Of a stretch of DNA of 64,000 nt, positions 54,675-63,497 are shown in pieces (position 1 is the first letter of the stretch; each line of letters starts with the position of its first letter). The DNA comes from Brucella pituitosa (GTDB lineage Bacteria; Pseudomonadota; Alphaproteobacteria; Rhizobiales; Rhizobiaceae), in NCBI RefSeq assembly GCF_003049685.1, contig NZ_PYSY02000001.1, positions 2,035,001 through 2,099,000 on the forward strand. The letters are read 5' to 3'. The notes beneath the pieces are model-generated. The model was not told the origin of the DNA, did not search any database, and saw nothing but the letters and a program-made list of their open reading frames with translations. The position numbers were made by a program, and so were the translations under genes.

Positions 54675-55745
54675 TCAGAACATTTCGCTCGGGTCGAAGT
54701 TGACGATTACTTCCGACCATGAATCATATTTGTCTGCAGGCAGATTGTATGGTGCGCAGCGAGCCACAGCCCGCTTGGCGCTTTCAGCTGCCGCACGGCC
54801 CACACCATCGCCACCACCACCAGAAGTTACCTGCGGGGTGCCTTGAATTGAGCCGTCCTGATTAAGTTGCATCTTGACCGTCACAACAAGACCAGGCGCA
54901 TCTGCCACACCGGCAGGCACGTTCCAGCACTTGGAAATCGCACCACGCAGGGCATCCATTTCACTCTGGCTCAGCTTGGAGCCGCCAGTATTCTTCTTGC
55001 CGCCCAGCGATGCCTGATCGGTCGAACGCTTTGCGCCGCCGCCAGACGCCTTCTGCTTGTTCAGAAGAGCTGCAACCTCATCGGCAATCGCGTCATTCTT
55101 CGACTGTGATGTCTGAGAAGCCGTTTGAGACTTCTTCTGATCTTCTGTTGGCTTGCGATCCGGCGTCTTGGCGGTCTGCGCCTGTGGCGGTTTTGGCTTT
55201 GCCTGCGGTGCTGGAACATTGTCCGGCAATTTCGGCGCGGTCTGATCCGGTGCTTCGGCCTGTTTCTCAATGGCTTCCGCCACGGGATCAGGCTTCACGT
55301 CCTGCTTTTCTTCAGGCTTTGTTTGCACTTCAGTCGCAGGAACCGGCGTTGGCTTGTCCTGTGGCTTAGGTTCAGGCTTTGGATCAGGCTTCGGTTCCGG
55401 CTTCTTGACCGGCTCCGGCTGCGCTTTGGGTTCCTCAGCCGCTTCAATCGGCTTGGCCTTGTTTTCAGGCCGTGGCGGTGTTTGGGTATCGACTTCCTGA
55501 TCGCCAACATTCTGAGCATCAGGCACGGTCTGTGGTTTTTTCGTCGGAACAGGCGCCGACTTTTCCTTCATCGGCGCAGTCTTATCGCCCTGCTGGATCT
55601 GGGTAATCGATTCGATCGGCACGATGTCGACCGGAAACGACTCCGAATCCTGCACGTCGAATGCCTTCGGCGAGGAAAAGGAGAAGAGCCCCAGCGCGAT
55701 AACGACGGTATGGAGCGCTACAGAAGATGTCAGGCCAGCCTTCAT
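54675..55745 (-). CDS. tolA: Tol-Pal system protein TolA
   Basis: The 356-residue protein has one N-terminal helix (about 5-24), a Pro/Lys/Glu-rich periplasmic stretch with PEPKPDPKPEPKPQ-type repeats (about 85-200), and a C-terminal TolA domain (about 260-356; MDALRGAISKCWNVPAG, VKMQLNQDGSIQGTP). It joins the TolQR motor to TolB-Pal at the outer membrane. A pair of Cys in the C-terminal domain (CWN and CAPYNL) matches the family. It starts seven bases after tolR. Confidence 0.94.
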   Translation of the reverse strand: MKAGLTSSVALHTVVIALGLFSFSSPKAFDVQDSESFPVDIVPIESITQIQQGDKTAPMKEKSAPVPTKKPQTVPDAQNVGDQEVDTQTPPRPENKAKPIEAAEEPKAQPEPVKKPEPKPDPKPEPKPQDKPTPVPATEVQTKPEEKQDVKPDPVAEAIEKQAEAPDQTAPKLPDNVPAPQAKPKPPQAQTAKTPDRKPTEDQKKSQTASQTSQSKNDAIADEVAALLNKQKASGGGAKRSTDQASLGGKKNTGGSKLSQSEMDALRGAISKCWNVPAGVADAPGLVVTVKMQLNQDGSIQGTPQVTSGGGGDGVGRAAAESAKRAVARCAPYNLPADKYDSWSEVIVNFDPSEMF

Positions 55746-55752
55746 GATGGCG

Positions 55753-56205
55753 TCAGCTATCCTGCTCCTGGAGTGTCACAAGGCCGATATTCTTGAAACC
55801 GGCGGCGGAAATGCGAGCCATGACCTTCATGACAGTGCCGTAATCGGCAGACTTGTCACCGCGCACGAAAATGCGCTCTTCATAACCGGTCTTGGCAATA
55901 GCCTGAAGTTTGGCAACAACTTCATCAAGCGGAATTTCAGTTTCCTGCAGATAGATCTGGCCTTCACTGTTCACCGATACAGTGATCGGCTGTGTGTCAG
56001 CATTCATGGCTTTCGCCTGCGTATCCGGCAGATCGATAGGCACGCCGACTGTCAAAAGCGGAGCAGAGACCATGAAGATGATAAGCAGCACCAGCATCAC
56101 GTCCACGAATGGCGTAACGTTGATTTCACTCATCAATGCCTTCTTGCGACCACGCCTGCGGCGTCCGCCTGACTGCATTCCCTGATTTCCAACCGACATG
56201 CCCAT
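55753..56205 (-). CDS. tolR: Tol-Pal system protein TolR
   Basis: The 150-residue protein has a basic N-terminus ([10 protein letters not shown]), one helix with the key Asp ([20 protein letters not shown], about 28-47) and a periplasmic domain. TolR forms the proton channel with TolQ. It is followed closely by tolA. A REP-like repeat separates it from tolQ upstream. Confidence 0.96.
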   Translation of the reverse strand: MGMSVGNQGMQSGGRRRRGRKKALMSEINVTPFVDVMLVLLIIFMVSAPLLTVGVPIDLPDTQAKAMNADTQPITVSVNSEGQIYLQETEIPLDEVVAKLQAIAKTGYEERIFVRGDKSADYGTVMKVMARISAAGFKNIGLVTLQEQDS

Positions 56206-56267
56206 TTCAATATTCCCGAAGGCTCGATTTAACTTTGATGCTGGAACGCTCTATTTTTTGTTTTCAC

Positions 56268-56313
56268 GCATGTCGTTATCGGAAAACCGGTTCCCACTTT
56301 TCCGCGACATGTT
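56268..56313. repeat. REP-like repeat between tolQ and tolR
   Basis: GCATGTCG and CGACATGT form the outer arms, and GGAAAA and TTTTCC the inner arms around CCGGTTCCCAC. It lies directly after the tolQ stop, inside the operon. Confidence 0.78.
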
Positions 56314-57024
56314 TTAGCTGCGCGGCGTCAGCTTCTCATCAATTTGGCGCGACAGTATGGCAGAGAACTCGTCCGCAAAGCCTTCAAGCCGACCATTGAC
56401 CTTACCCGCATCGCTCGAAAGCTTGTTGTAGGCGATAACAGCAGGGATAGCGGCAAGCAGACCAATAGCTGTTGCAAGCAGCGCTTCCGCGATACCCGGT
56501 GCCACGACCGCGAGATTGGTGTTCTTCGATGCAGCAATTGCCTGGAACGACGTCATAATACCGACAACCGTACCGAACAGGCCGATAAAGGGAGCAGCAG
56601 AACCGATTGTCGCAAGAAAGCCTAAGCGCGATTCCAGCTTGTCGCTTTCTCGCGCCAGAGCCACATCCATAGCCTTGTCGATACGCATCTGAAGTGCAAT
56701 CGGAGAGCGCGCACCCTTCTCAAACGACTTTTTCCACTCGCGCATGGCAGCCATGAAAATCGACGCCATGCCAGTGGTTCGGCGATCATTGAGATTGCGG
56801 TATAATTCTTCCAGCGACTGCCCGGACCAGAACGCCTGTTCAAAGCGATCAATCGCGCGACGCGCGCGTCCATAAGCAACAATTTTGTCCACGATGATAG
56901 CCCATGTCCAGACCGAGGCGACCACGAGACCAAGCATAACCAGCTTAACGACCCAGCCCGCCTGCATGAACAGGCCCCAGAGGGTAATATCGGCGGCAGG
57001 GGCCGCGAGCGCAACATTTTCCAT
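56314..57024 (-). CDS. tolQ: Tol-Pal system protein TolQ
   Basis: The 236-residue protein has three helices and the MotA/TolQ/ExbB segments GSAAPFIGLFGTVVGIMTSF and GIAEALLATAIGLLAAIPAVIAYN. TolQ with TolR uses the proton gradient to energise TolA during cell division. It is the paralogue of ExbB at 21285 but lacks the N-terminal extension. A 356-base gap separates it from ybgC, so it may have its own promoter. Confidence 0.96.
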   Translation of the reverse strand: MENVALAAPAADITLWGLFMQAGWVVKLVMLGLVVASVWTWAIIVDKIVAYGRARRAIDRFEQAFWSGQSLEELYRNLNDRRTTGMASIFMAAMREWKKSFEKGARSPIALQMRIDKAMDVALARESDKLESRLGFLATIGSAAPFIGLFGTVVGIMTSFQAIAASKNTNLAVVAPGIAEALLATAIGLLAAIPAVIAYNKLSSDAGKVNGRLEGFADEFSAILSRQIDEKLTPRS

Positions 57025-57380
57025 CGATCTACCGTCCTCGAATCCAAACGCCCGGCCTCTTGACCGGGCGGCATCGCAAATTATTCAAGAAACGTCCGCT
57101 TTCCGAACGCCTCAACCTGCGCAGCTTTATCTAACGAGCTTTTTGCACACCCTGACGGATATGCTGACGCTCTACGCCACAACCGCCATTTCGGATTTCA
57201 ACTTTAAATCCTCACAGCGCTTGTTACGGTTAATTTTGGTGAAAGGAAGGCGCTACGCTTCAACCCGGCCCTTCAACCGATTCCGTCATCATCATTAATG
57301 GAATATTATGGTTAAAGATGCGTTAGCATTTGCTGAGAAGACGAGCTTGCCCGTTAATTATTGCAGGGCACTCAAAAAAC
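57025..57380. other. 356-bp gap between ybgC and tolQ
   Basis: I see no ORF, strong hairpin or repeat. It should hold the promoter of tolQRAB on the minus strand, but I cannot point to a convincing -35/-10 pair. Confidence 0.45.
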
Positions 57381-57824
57381 TCAGTCAGCTTTCTGAAAAG
57401 CTTCGCGCCATTCATCCGGAATACGGCGGGGATGGCCCTGTTTGGTAATCATGACCGCTTCAACCTTGGCTTCTGACAGCAATCGGCCGTCACAGGTGAT
57501 CTTCTGCGCCATGATGACCCGTGCCCCGCGAATTTCGCTGACACGGGTTTCCACCAAGATCAGATCATCCATTTTCGCAGGTGATTTGTAGTCGATCTCC
57601 ATGCGGCGAACGACCCAGACCATTTCCTCGCCCAGCGAACCTTCAGCAAGCTCGATATGGTGAACATCCTGGAGACGCAGGAAATCGGTGCGGCCGCGCT
57701 CGTAAAATTCGAGATAGCGACCGTGATAAACGAAGCCCGAGAAATCCGTATCGGCATAATAGATACGGGCATAGAGATGATGGGTCCCGTCTTTCAGTTC
57801 GCCCGCAACCTGCGCATGATCCAT
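57381..57824 (-). CDS. ybgC: Tol-Pal associated acyl-CoA thioesterase YbgC
   Basis: The 147-residue protein has a hot-dog fold of the 4-hydroxybenzoyl-CoA thioesterase type, with the catalytic Asp in YYADTDFSGFVYHGRYLEFYERGR. YbgC hydrolyses acyl-CoA or acyl-ACP thioesters and is usually found with tol genes. It begins two bases after the ruvB stop codon, so it is in the ruvCAB transcript. Confidence 0.93.
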   Translation of the reverse strand: MDHAQVAGELKDGTHHLYARIYYADTDFSGFVYHGRYLEFYERGRTDFLRLQDVHHIELAEGSLGEEMVWVVRRMEIDYKSPAKMDDLILVETRVSEIRGARVIMAQKITCDGRLLSEAKVEAVMITKQGHPRRIPDEWREAFQKAD

Positions 57825-57826
57825 AA

Positions 57827-58870
57827 CTATTCGTCTTCCATGAAAAGGCCGAACTGCGATTGCTGGGCCACTTCGGCAGGTGCTGCCAGTCCCATATGTT
57901 GCCAGGCGAGTGCAGTCAGAACACGCCCGCGCGGCGTGCGCTGCAAAAATCCCTGCTGGATCATATAGGGTTCGATAATGTCTTCGATGGCATCACGCGG
58001 TTCAGACAAGCCGGCTGCAATGGTTTCAATTCCGACCGGACCGCCGCCAAAATTCCGCGCGATCATATCGAGATAACGCCGGTCAAGCTGATCAAAGCCA
58101 CGATTATCCACTTCAAGCCGCGACAAAGCTTCATCGGCAATCTTGCGATCAATTACATCGACGCCCGCGACCAGCGCAAAATCGCGCACTCGGCGCAACA
58201 GACGGCCTGCAATACGCGGTGTCCCACGCGAACGGCGCGCGACTTCCAGCGCGCCATCAGGCGAAATGCCCATCTGCATGATGCGTGCACCACGGCGCAC
58301 AATATATTCGAGCTCTTCAACAGTATAGAAATTGAGCCTGACCGGAATACCGAAACGATCCCGCAAAGGCGTGGTCAGCAGCCCAAGACGTGTCGTTGCA
58401 GCAACCAGCGTGAATTTCGCCAGATCGATCTTGACCGAACGCGCCGCAGGACCTTCACCAATGATGAGATCGAGCTGGAAATCTTCCATCGCCGGATAGA
58501 GAATTTCCTCAACAGCCGGGCTAAGACGATGAATTTCATCAATGAAGAGCACATCGCGGTCTTCAAGATTGGTGAGAAGTGCTGCCAGATCACCGGCCTT
58601 CGCAATCACTGGACCAGAGGTCGAGCGGAAATTGACGCCAAGTTCCTTGGCCATGATTTGCGCGAGCGTCGTTTTGCCCAGTCCCGGAGGCCCGACGAAG
58701 AGCACATGATCGAGCGCTTCGCCGCGAACCTTGGCGGCTTCGATAAACACCTTGAGATTGGCGCGCGCCGCCGCCTGCCCGACAAAATCGTTAAGCGTTT
58801 GTGGGCGCAATGTGCTGTCGGCGTCTTCGCCACGCAGGTCAGCATCGATAAGAGGATTACGGTCGCTCAT
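57827..58870 (-). CDS. ruvB: Holliday junction branch migration ATPase RuvB
   Basis: The 347-residue protein has Walker [13 protein letters not shown] (about 60-71), Walker [10 protein letters not shown] and the RuvB sensor and DNA-binding winged helix (RTPRGRVLT at the end). With RuvA it moves Holliday junctions during recombination and fork repair. It lies 40 bases after ruvA and two bases before ybgC. Confidence 0.97.
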   Translation of the reverse strand: MSDRNPLIDADLRGEDADSTLRPQTLNDFVGQAAARANLKVFIEAAKVRGEALDHVLFVGPPGLGKTTLAQIMAKELGVNFRSTSGPVIAKAGDLAALLTNLEDRDVLFIDEIHRLSPAVEEILYPAMEDFQLDLIIGEGPAARSVKIDLAKFTLVAATTRLGLLTTPLRDRFGIPVRLNFYTVEELEYIVRRGARIMQMGISPDGALEVARRSRGTPRIAGRLLRRVRDFALVAGVDVIDRKIADEALSRLEVDNRGFDQLDRRYLDMIARNFGGGPVGIETIAAGLSEPRDAIEDIIEPYMIQQGFLQRTPRGRVLTALAWQHMGLAAPAEVAQQSQFGLFMEDE

Positions 58871-58910
58871 GGCTCCCTCCTCGCACGATCGCTAAGTCGA
58901 GACAAGTAGT

Positions 58911-59528
58911 TCACCGCGACAGCTCCTTAAGGCCAAGACGAATGAGCTTGGCCGAATCGGCATCATCACCAGCTTCCCTCAAGGCTGCAGCCACAGCGTT
59001 CGCCGCCTGATCGCGTGAATATCCTAAATTGGAAAGTGCTGAAACAGCATCAGTTACGGGAGCAGGGGCTGCACCTGCGCCGAGCTCCTGCTTGAGACCG
59101 ATAGTCCCGCTTGCATCACCCGCAAAAGCAGGTGCCTTGTTCTTCAATTCAGTAACAATGCGTTCGGCCACCTTTTTGCCAACACCCGGCGCACGTGAAA
59201 CCATTGCGAGATCACGCAGCGCAATGGCATTGGCAAGCTCAGGCGGCGTCAATGTTCCAAGCACGGCAAGCGCCACCTTGGCACCCACACCCTGCACATT
59301 CTGCAACAGACGAAACCATTCGCGCTCAAGCTGCGATCCGAAACCATAAAGGCGGATCATGTCCTCACGCACATAGGTCTCGATAAACAGAATAGCCGCC
59401 TCGCCTGCCCCACCCAGATTACCGAGCGTTCGAGCGGAACAAAAGGCAACATAGCCGACACCATGCACGTCGATAACGGCATGATCCTCAGCGATTTCAT
59501 CGATCACGCCCTTAAGCTTGCCGATCAT
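58911..59528 (-). CDS. ruvA: Holliday junction DNA helicase subunit RuvA
   Basis: The 205-residue protein has an OB-fold (1-63; [12 protein letters not shown]), tandem helix-hairpin-helix motifs ([18 protein letters not shown] and [18 protein letters not shown]) and the C-terminal RuvB-binding domain. RuvA holds the four-way junction. ATG 59528 starts the conserved MIGKLKG; the longer frame from 59555 overlaps the repeat region. Confidence 0.96.
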   Translation of the reverse strand: MIGKLKGVIDEIAEDHAVIDVHGVGYVAFCSARTLGNLGGAGEAAILFIETYVREDMIRLYGFGSQLEREWFRLLQNVQGVGAKVALAVLGTLTPPELANAIALRDLAMVSRAPGVGKKVAERIVTELKNKAPAFAGDASGTIGLKQELGAGAAPAPVTDAVSALSNLGYSRDQAANAVAAALREAGDDADSAKLIRLGLKELSR

Positions 59529-59550
59529 TCTGATTTTACCCCGCTGCCAG

Positions 59551-59600
59551 CGCATCCCGAAAAGTGTGTAACGGTTTTCGGAACAAGATACGCGTTAACT
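59551..59600. repeat. REP-like repeat between ruvC and ruvA
   Basis: GCGCATCCCGAAAAGTGTG, TAACGGTTTTCGG then GATACGCGTTA repeats the core seen at 31030-31080. It lies inside the ruv operon, ending at the ruvC stop codon. Confidence 0.78.
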
Positions 59601-60113
59601 TAGAAGCGCCTGCATTCTGCGTGCGCTGACAATGCTCTGACGGTGATGTGCATGGCAAATGGCAATGGCGAGCGCATCGGCAGCATCGCTTGTATCGAAT
59701 GTTGCACGCGGCATCAGAACCTTCACCATCATATGAATCTGCTGTTTTTCGCCATGGCCGACACCAATGACCGCCTTCTTGACGGCATTGGGCGCATATT
59801 CCGCAACAGGAAGCCCCACCTGTGCCGGTGCCAGAAGTGCAATACCGCGCGCTTGCCCGAGCTTCAGCGTGGCCGTCGCATCCTTGTTGACGAATGTATG
59901 CTCAACCGCTGCTTCATGCGGCATGAATTCATGCAGAACTTTGGACAGCCCCTCATGCAGCTGGCAAAGCCGCGAAGCCAGATCCATCTCGGCATTAGAC
60001 GTCACAGTGCCAGAGCCAATGAAATGCAGGGAATTTCCAAGCGATTCGACAACGCCCCAACCGGTACGGCGGAGCCCCGGATCAATGCCAATGATGCGAA
60101 TCGTTTCTTTCAT
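59595..60113 (-). CDS. ruvC: Holliday junction resolvase RuvC
   Basis: The 172-residue protein has the four acidic catalytic residues of RuvC: Asp in [14 protein letters not shown], Glu in AAVEHTFVN, and the Asp pair in [18 protein letters not shown]. It cuts Holliday junctions brought by RuvAB. First gene of the ruvCAB-ybgC run; a dispersed repeat lies in the gap upstream. Confidence 0.97.
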   Translation of the reverse strand: MKETIRIIGIDPGLRRTGWGVVESLGNSLHFIGSGTVTSNAEMDLASRLCQLHEGLSKVLHEFMPHEAAVEHTFVNKDATATLKLGQARGIALLAPAQVGLPVAEYAPNAVKKAVIGVGHGEKQQIHMMVKVLMPRATFDTSDAADALAIAICHAHHRQSIVSARRMQALLS

Positions 60114-60220
60114 AAGTGAACCCTATCCTCAGACAGGTTCACTTGACAGCATAAATGTGAACAAAAGAGAAACATACGCATCAGATGATGCAGGTCGCCT
60201 GCGCAGATTTTGGCTTTGAT

Positions 60221-60314
60221 GAGTCGAAAATGGTGTTCTTTGAGAACCGGAGCGCAGTGTACTTAAAGGTACATGAGCACCGGAAGCGCAAAAGAACGCC
60301 ATTTGCAGGCTATC
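60221..60314. repeat. Dispersed ~95-bp palindromic repeat, copy 3 (Bru-RS-like)
   Basis: It shares AAAATGGTGTTCTT, GTACATGAGCACCGGAAGCG and AAGAACGCCATTTGCAG with copy 2. It ends 12 bases past the stop codon of the DUF1465 gene. Confidence 0.82.
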
Positions 60315-60326
60315 AAAAGCGAAATC

Positions 60327-60854
60327 TTAGGAAGCGCCAAAAGCCGTCTTGAGCAGTACGATCTGATCCGACACCGGATTGCCACGCGGAGCGCTTTGCA
60401 GGGAAACGACTTCACCATATACATTGCGATCCATGCGGCGGACACGCGCCTGAAGGCGGATCGAGCGTTCGATGAGCTCAATGAATGCGAATGGAAGTTC
60501 ATTCCAGCCCGGAGCGACATCACCGGCTGAAGGCGTATCAAGACGAACCTTAGCCTTCTCAGCCGCTACCTGCTGGCGGGACATTTCACCGTTGCGGGCA
60601 GCGCGCTGCAACAGGAGCCAGGAAGCAACCTGCATCAGACGGGTGGTCATGCGCATCGATTCGGCAGCATAAAGCGTCGCGGCAACGCGCGAGAGATTGC
60701 GCGCTTCTTCGCGGCCCTCACCGTCGAGATAGCTCGCAGCTTCCTCGACCATATCCATGCCTTCACTGTAAATCGGCTTGAAGGAATCCGAGAACACCAT
60801 GCGTTCAGCAAGGCTGATCATGTTACCCGGCATCTGTCCCTGTTCGCTAATCAC
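60327..60854 (-). CDS. DUF1465-family protein
   Basis: The 175-residue helical protein has the DUF1465 pattern YLDGEGREEARNLSRVAATLYAAESMRMTTRLMQVASWLLLQRA (within residues about 43-86). The family is limited to alphaproteobacteria; a member controls the cell cycle or replication-linked functions in Caulobacter-like species, as I recall, but this is not certain. There is no signal peptide or membrane helix. A start at MPGN (residue 8) is possible. Confidence 0.78.
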   Translation of the reverse strand: MISEQGQMPGNMISLAERMVFSDSFKPIYSEGMDMVEEAASYLDGEGREEARNLSRVAATLYAAESMRMTTRLMQVASWLLLQRAARNGEMSRQQVAAEKAKVRLDTPSAGDVAPGWNELPFAFIELIERSIRLQARVRRMDRNVYGEVVSLQSAPRGNPVSDQIVLLKTAFGAS

Positions 60855-61136
60855 TGCTCTGCCACCTTACATGACCGCACAACGGGCGGACATTCTGTTG
60901 CTCGCATTCTCGTCACTTGAATGCGAATGAAAATTACTGAACAGTCGTTCGACCATGAGGAGAGCTGGGACGGAACAGCTGCATTAGACAAGTCCACGAC
61001 AAATTGCACCTTCATGCACGGTCGCGCAAGTTTATGTTTAACGTTCGGTTAATATTTTTTGGGAGGTTTTAAATGAAGCTTGCAAAGAGCCGAATAGAGA
61101 AGTCGCGCACATACGCTGTGATTCCCCGGAAAAGCA

Positions 61137-61240
61137 TAAAAAAAGAGCCGCAAAGGCGGCTCTCAGGAGTTTAACAGGGGAGGCGTCAAACAGAGTGGCT
61201 AAACCACTCGGTAAGAATCCAGCCGAACTGGATGTAAACC
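61137..61240 (-). ncRNA. Candidate trans-acting small RNA with anti-Shine-Dalgarno loop
   Basis: On the minus strand, in order: ATCCAG-TTCGG-CTGGAT (61233-61217), GAGTGG-TTTAG-CCACTC (61209-61193), GTTTGAC-GCCTCCCCT-GTTAAAC (61191-61169, one G-U pair), then the terminator GAGCCGC-CTTT-GCGGCTC and seven T (61163-61138). The third loop shows CCUCCCC, complementary to a Shine-Dalgarno site, as in the CUUCCUCCC-loop RNAs of alphaproteobacteria. No ORF is present. The 5' end and promoter are not clear. It may be 95-110 nt. Confidence 0.6.
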
Positions 61241-61323
61241 ATTTAACGCTATTAAGATTAATGAAGAGTTAATATCGCGGGTGCGCTGTGGAAAATCACC
61301 GTTCGTATAGCGCATCCCAAACG

Positions 61324-61348
61324 AAAAAGCCGCCCGAAAGCGGCTTTT
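61324..61348 (-). terminator. Rho-independent terminator after opgC
   Basis: On the minus strand AAAAGCCGCTTTCGGGCGGCTTTTTC: GCCGC and GCGGC-type arms around TTTCGG, followed by five T, 12 bases after the opgC stop. Confidence 0.8.
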
Positions 61349-61360
61349 GAAACTGGCTTA

Positions 61361-62554
61361 TTAACCGTGCTGTAAAGCAGGCTTTGGGTTTGAAGCAGCA
61401 GGAACCTTGGTTCCTTCGGCCGCTACAGACTTTGCCGCTGGCTTCTTGCCCCAACCGATAGTCGGCAGCCACTCAAGATAATAAGCCAGTGCGAATTGCA
61501 TCACGACACCGGTTGCGATCAGCAATGTGTCATATGGCAGGCCACCCGGATTAACGAGCTTCATCACCTGTGCAACCATCGCCAGCAGCGTACCGGCAAT
61601 GAAGACAGGCAGCGAATGCTTGCCTAGAATAGCGAGCGGATTATCCGGAGACGTCCGCGCAATGCTGTTCAGTGTCGGAACAACCGCGATCAGATAAGCC
61701 ATCGCCAGCACATGCAGAAGACGCGGAGCCGAAAGGAAAGTCTTGTCGAAACCGGTCAGAACTGCCGGCATACCCATCGAAGCGTCGATACCCCAAAGCG
61801 GAATACGAACCCAAGCAAGCGAGAGTACCAGGTAACCGACAGCAACTGTAATCAGCGCAGGATGTGTCGGCAGCTTACCGCCGCGACGAACATGGATCGT
61901 ACCAGCAATACCAATGGCAAACAGAAACTGCCACGACAAAGGATTAAGGAACCAGACACCTCCGGTCGGATAGTTGATAGGGGCCACACCATACAGACCC
62001 GACAGCAACCATACCGTACCAGACACAGCGACCATCAGCGAAAGGCTGATGCGTGCAAGCAGAAGCAGTAGCGGCGTCATAAGAAGCATGACGGCATACA
62101 TCGAGAGAATGTTGTTGTAGCCGAGCTGATGTCCAAGCGTGACGAGGCCAAGCAGAGCTTCAACCGGCTGCTTGACCAGCGGCCCGATATTGATCTGGGT
62201 CAGAAGCTCACGATGCTTGAGGAAAATGGCAGCGGCAGCAAAAATACCAATCGTTGCAAGCGTCGTCATAATGTGGGCCGTATAAAGCACACACGCACGG
62301 CGCCACATTTTCAATGTCAGCACGAGACGATTGCCCGGCGCAAACTTGCCGCCATAGGCCAAGGCTACAGCCATGCCTGAAATCAGAACAAAAGCTTCGG
62401 CAGAATCGGAAAAGCCGAGATTCTTATGCGTGAAGTGCTCGAAAATCGTTCCGGGTACATGATTGATGAAAATCGTAAGCAGGGCCAAAGCACGAAACAC
62501 GTCGATGCGTGTATCGCGAATCTTTGGCACTATTTTCGCCGTTTCATTCGTCAT
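61361..62554 (-). CDS. opgC: OpgC-domain membrane protein, probable cyclic glucan succinyl modifier (Cgm-like)
   Basis: The 397-residue protein has about ten helices and an OpgC domain (DTRIDVFRALALLTIFINHVPG at residues about 13-34, then GFSDSAEAFVLISGMAVALAYGG). OpgC of Rhodobacter adds succinyl groups to osmoregulated periplasmic glucans. In Brucella, a membrane protein called Cgm adds succinate to cyclic beta-1,2-glucan, and this gene has the size, topology and neighbourhood expected for it. ATG 62554 follows AGG; ATG 62602 is less likely. Confidence 0.8.
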   Translation of the reverse strand: MTNETAKIVPKIRDTRIDVFRALALLTIFINHVPGTIFEHFTHKNLGFSDSAEAFVLISGMAVALAYGGKFAPGNRLVLTLKMWRRACVLYTAHIMTTLATIGIFAAAAIFLKHRELLTQINIGPLVKQPVEALLGLVTLGHQLGYNNILSMYAVMLLMTPLLLLLARISLSLMVAVSGTVWLLSGLYGVAPINYPTGGVWFLNPLSWQFLFAIGIAGTIHVRRGGKLPTHPALITVAVGYLVLSLAWVRIPLWGIDASMGMPAVLTGFDKTFLSAPRLLHVLAMAYLIAVVPTLNSIARTSPDNPLAILGKHSLPVFIAGTLLAMVAQVMKLVNPGGLPYDTLLIATGVVMQFALAYYLEWLPTIGWGKKPAAKSVAAEGTKVPAASNPKPALQHG

Positions 62555-62807
62555 TTCGCCTGCCTGCCGTTTGTTTTTCGTCTGCAATAGCGCAGCACTC
62601 ATTGCCGCCTATATAACTGGTAATTCCGGCAGAACCCGGTTGGTTCCAATCAACTTTCGTTCCAGTGGATAACATAATGCCAACACGAGGCTTTCATCGC
62701 CCCCGAACACTGGCCCGCAAATACCCCATAAATGCAAAGGGGCTGTTCAACGAACTCCTCTTACTTTATGCCCGAATTCCATCAACATTTTTCGCTAGGT
62801 TTGGTTT

Positions 62808-63473
62808 ATGAACGCGCCAACTGCTACAAAAGATAACGAACGCTGCCGCCTTTTGCTGGTTGCACCACCGATCTCGAATGGTGATGCACTGGCAAAACTC
62901 CTATCTGCAGCGCTTTCGGGTGGCGATGTTGCGAGCGTGATTCTCGACGGCGGCGATCTGGATGAAGCGACGTTTCAGGCATCTGCCCAAAAGGCCGTTG
63001 CCGTTATTCAGGAAAAAGGCGCTGCTGCAATCATTCTCAACGATACACGTATCGCTGGCCGCGTCGGTGCCGATGGCATTCACATCGAAGGTAAGGCAGC
63101 CGAGCTTGCTGAAGCCATCGAAAAGCACACACCAAAATTCATCGTTGGAACAGGCAATCTTCGTGATCGTCACAGCGCTATGGAAATTGGTGAATTACAG
63201 CCCGATTACGTTTTCTTTGGCAAGATTGGCGCGGATAACAAGCCAGAAGCTCACCCGCGCAATCTGGCACTGGCCGGCTGGTGGGCCGAACTGGTTGAGA
63301 TTCCAAGTGTTGCACAGGCCGGCAACACTGTAGAAAGCGTTATTGAAGCATCCCAGACCGGTGCTGATTTTGTGGCCCTTGGACGTGCAGTCTTTGAAGC
63401 AGAAGACCCTGCAAAGGCCGTAGCGGAAGCCAACCGGCTTCTTGATGAAAATGCCCCTCGCTTCGAAAACTAA
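62808..63473 (+). CDS. thiE: Thiamine phosphate synthase family protein (ThiE/TenI-like)
   Basis: The 221-residue protein has the TIM-barrel pattern of ThiE/TenI: AAAIILNDTRIAGRVGADGIHI, PDYVFFGKIGAD and the phosphate-binding IPSVAQAGNTVESVIEASQTGADFVALGRAVF. Some ThiE residues, for instance the LGQ segment and the canonical PVFPT-type loop, are not matched, so it may be a TenI-like relative that does not make thiamine phosphate. No other thi gene is here. The next gene, a Sel1 protein, begins 24 bases later. Confidence 0.65.
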   Translation: MNAPTATKDNERCRLLLVAPPISNGDALAKLLSAALSGGDVASVILDGGDLDEATFQASAQKAVAVIQEKGAAAIILNDTRIAGRVGADGIHIEGKAAELAEAIEKHTPKFIVGTGNLRDRHSAMEIGELQPDYVFFGKIGADNKPEAHPRNLALAGWWAELVEIPSVAQAGNTVESVIEASQTGADFVALGRAVFEAEDPAKAVAEANRLLDENAPRFEN

Positions 63474-63497
63474 ATCCGCCAAGGTTTTGTACGCCCC

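Larger units (their letters stand above)
60855..61360. other. 506-bp gap containing a candidate small RNA
   Basis: The part 60855-61130 shows nothing definite. From 61137 to about 61240 lies a run of four hairpins read on the minus strand, ending in a terminator. The opgC terminator follows at 61324-61348. Confidence 0.55.

Noticed and set aside
57860..58909. Plus-strand frame of 349 codons over ruvB
   Set aside because: Antisense to ruvB with the typical Arg/His/Asn-rich composition of shadows.
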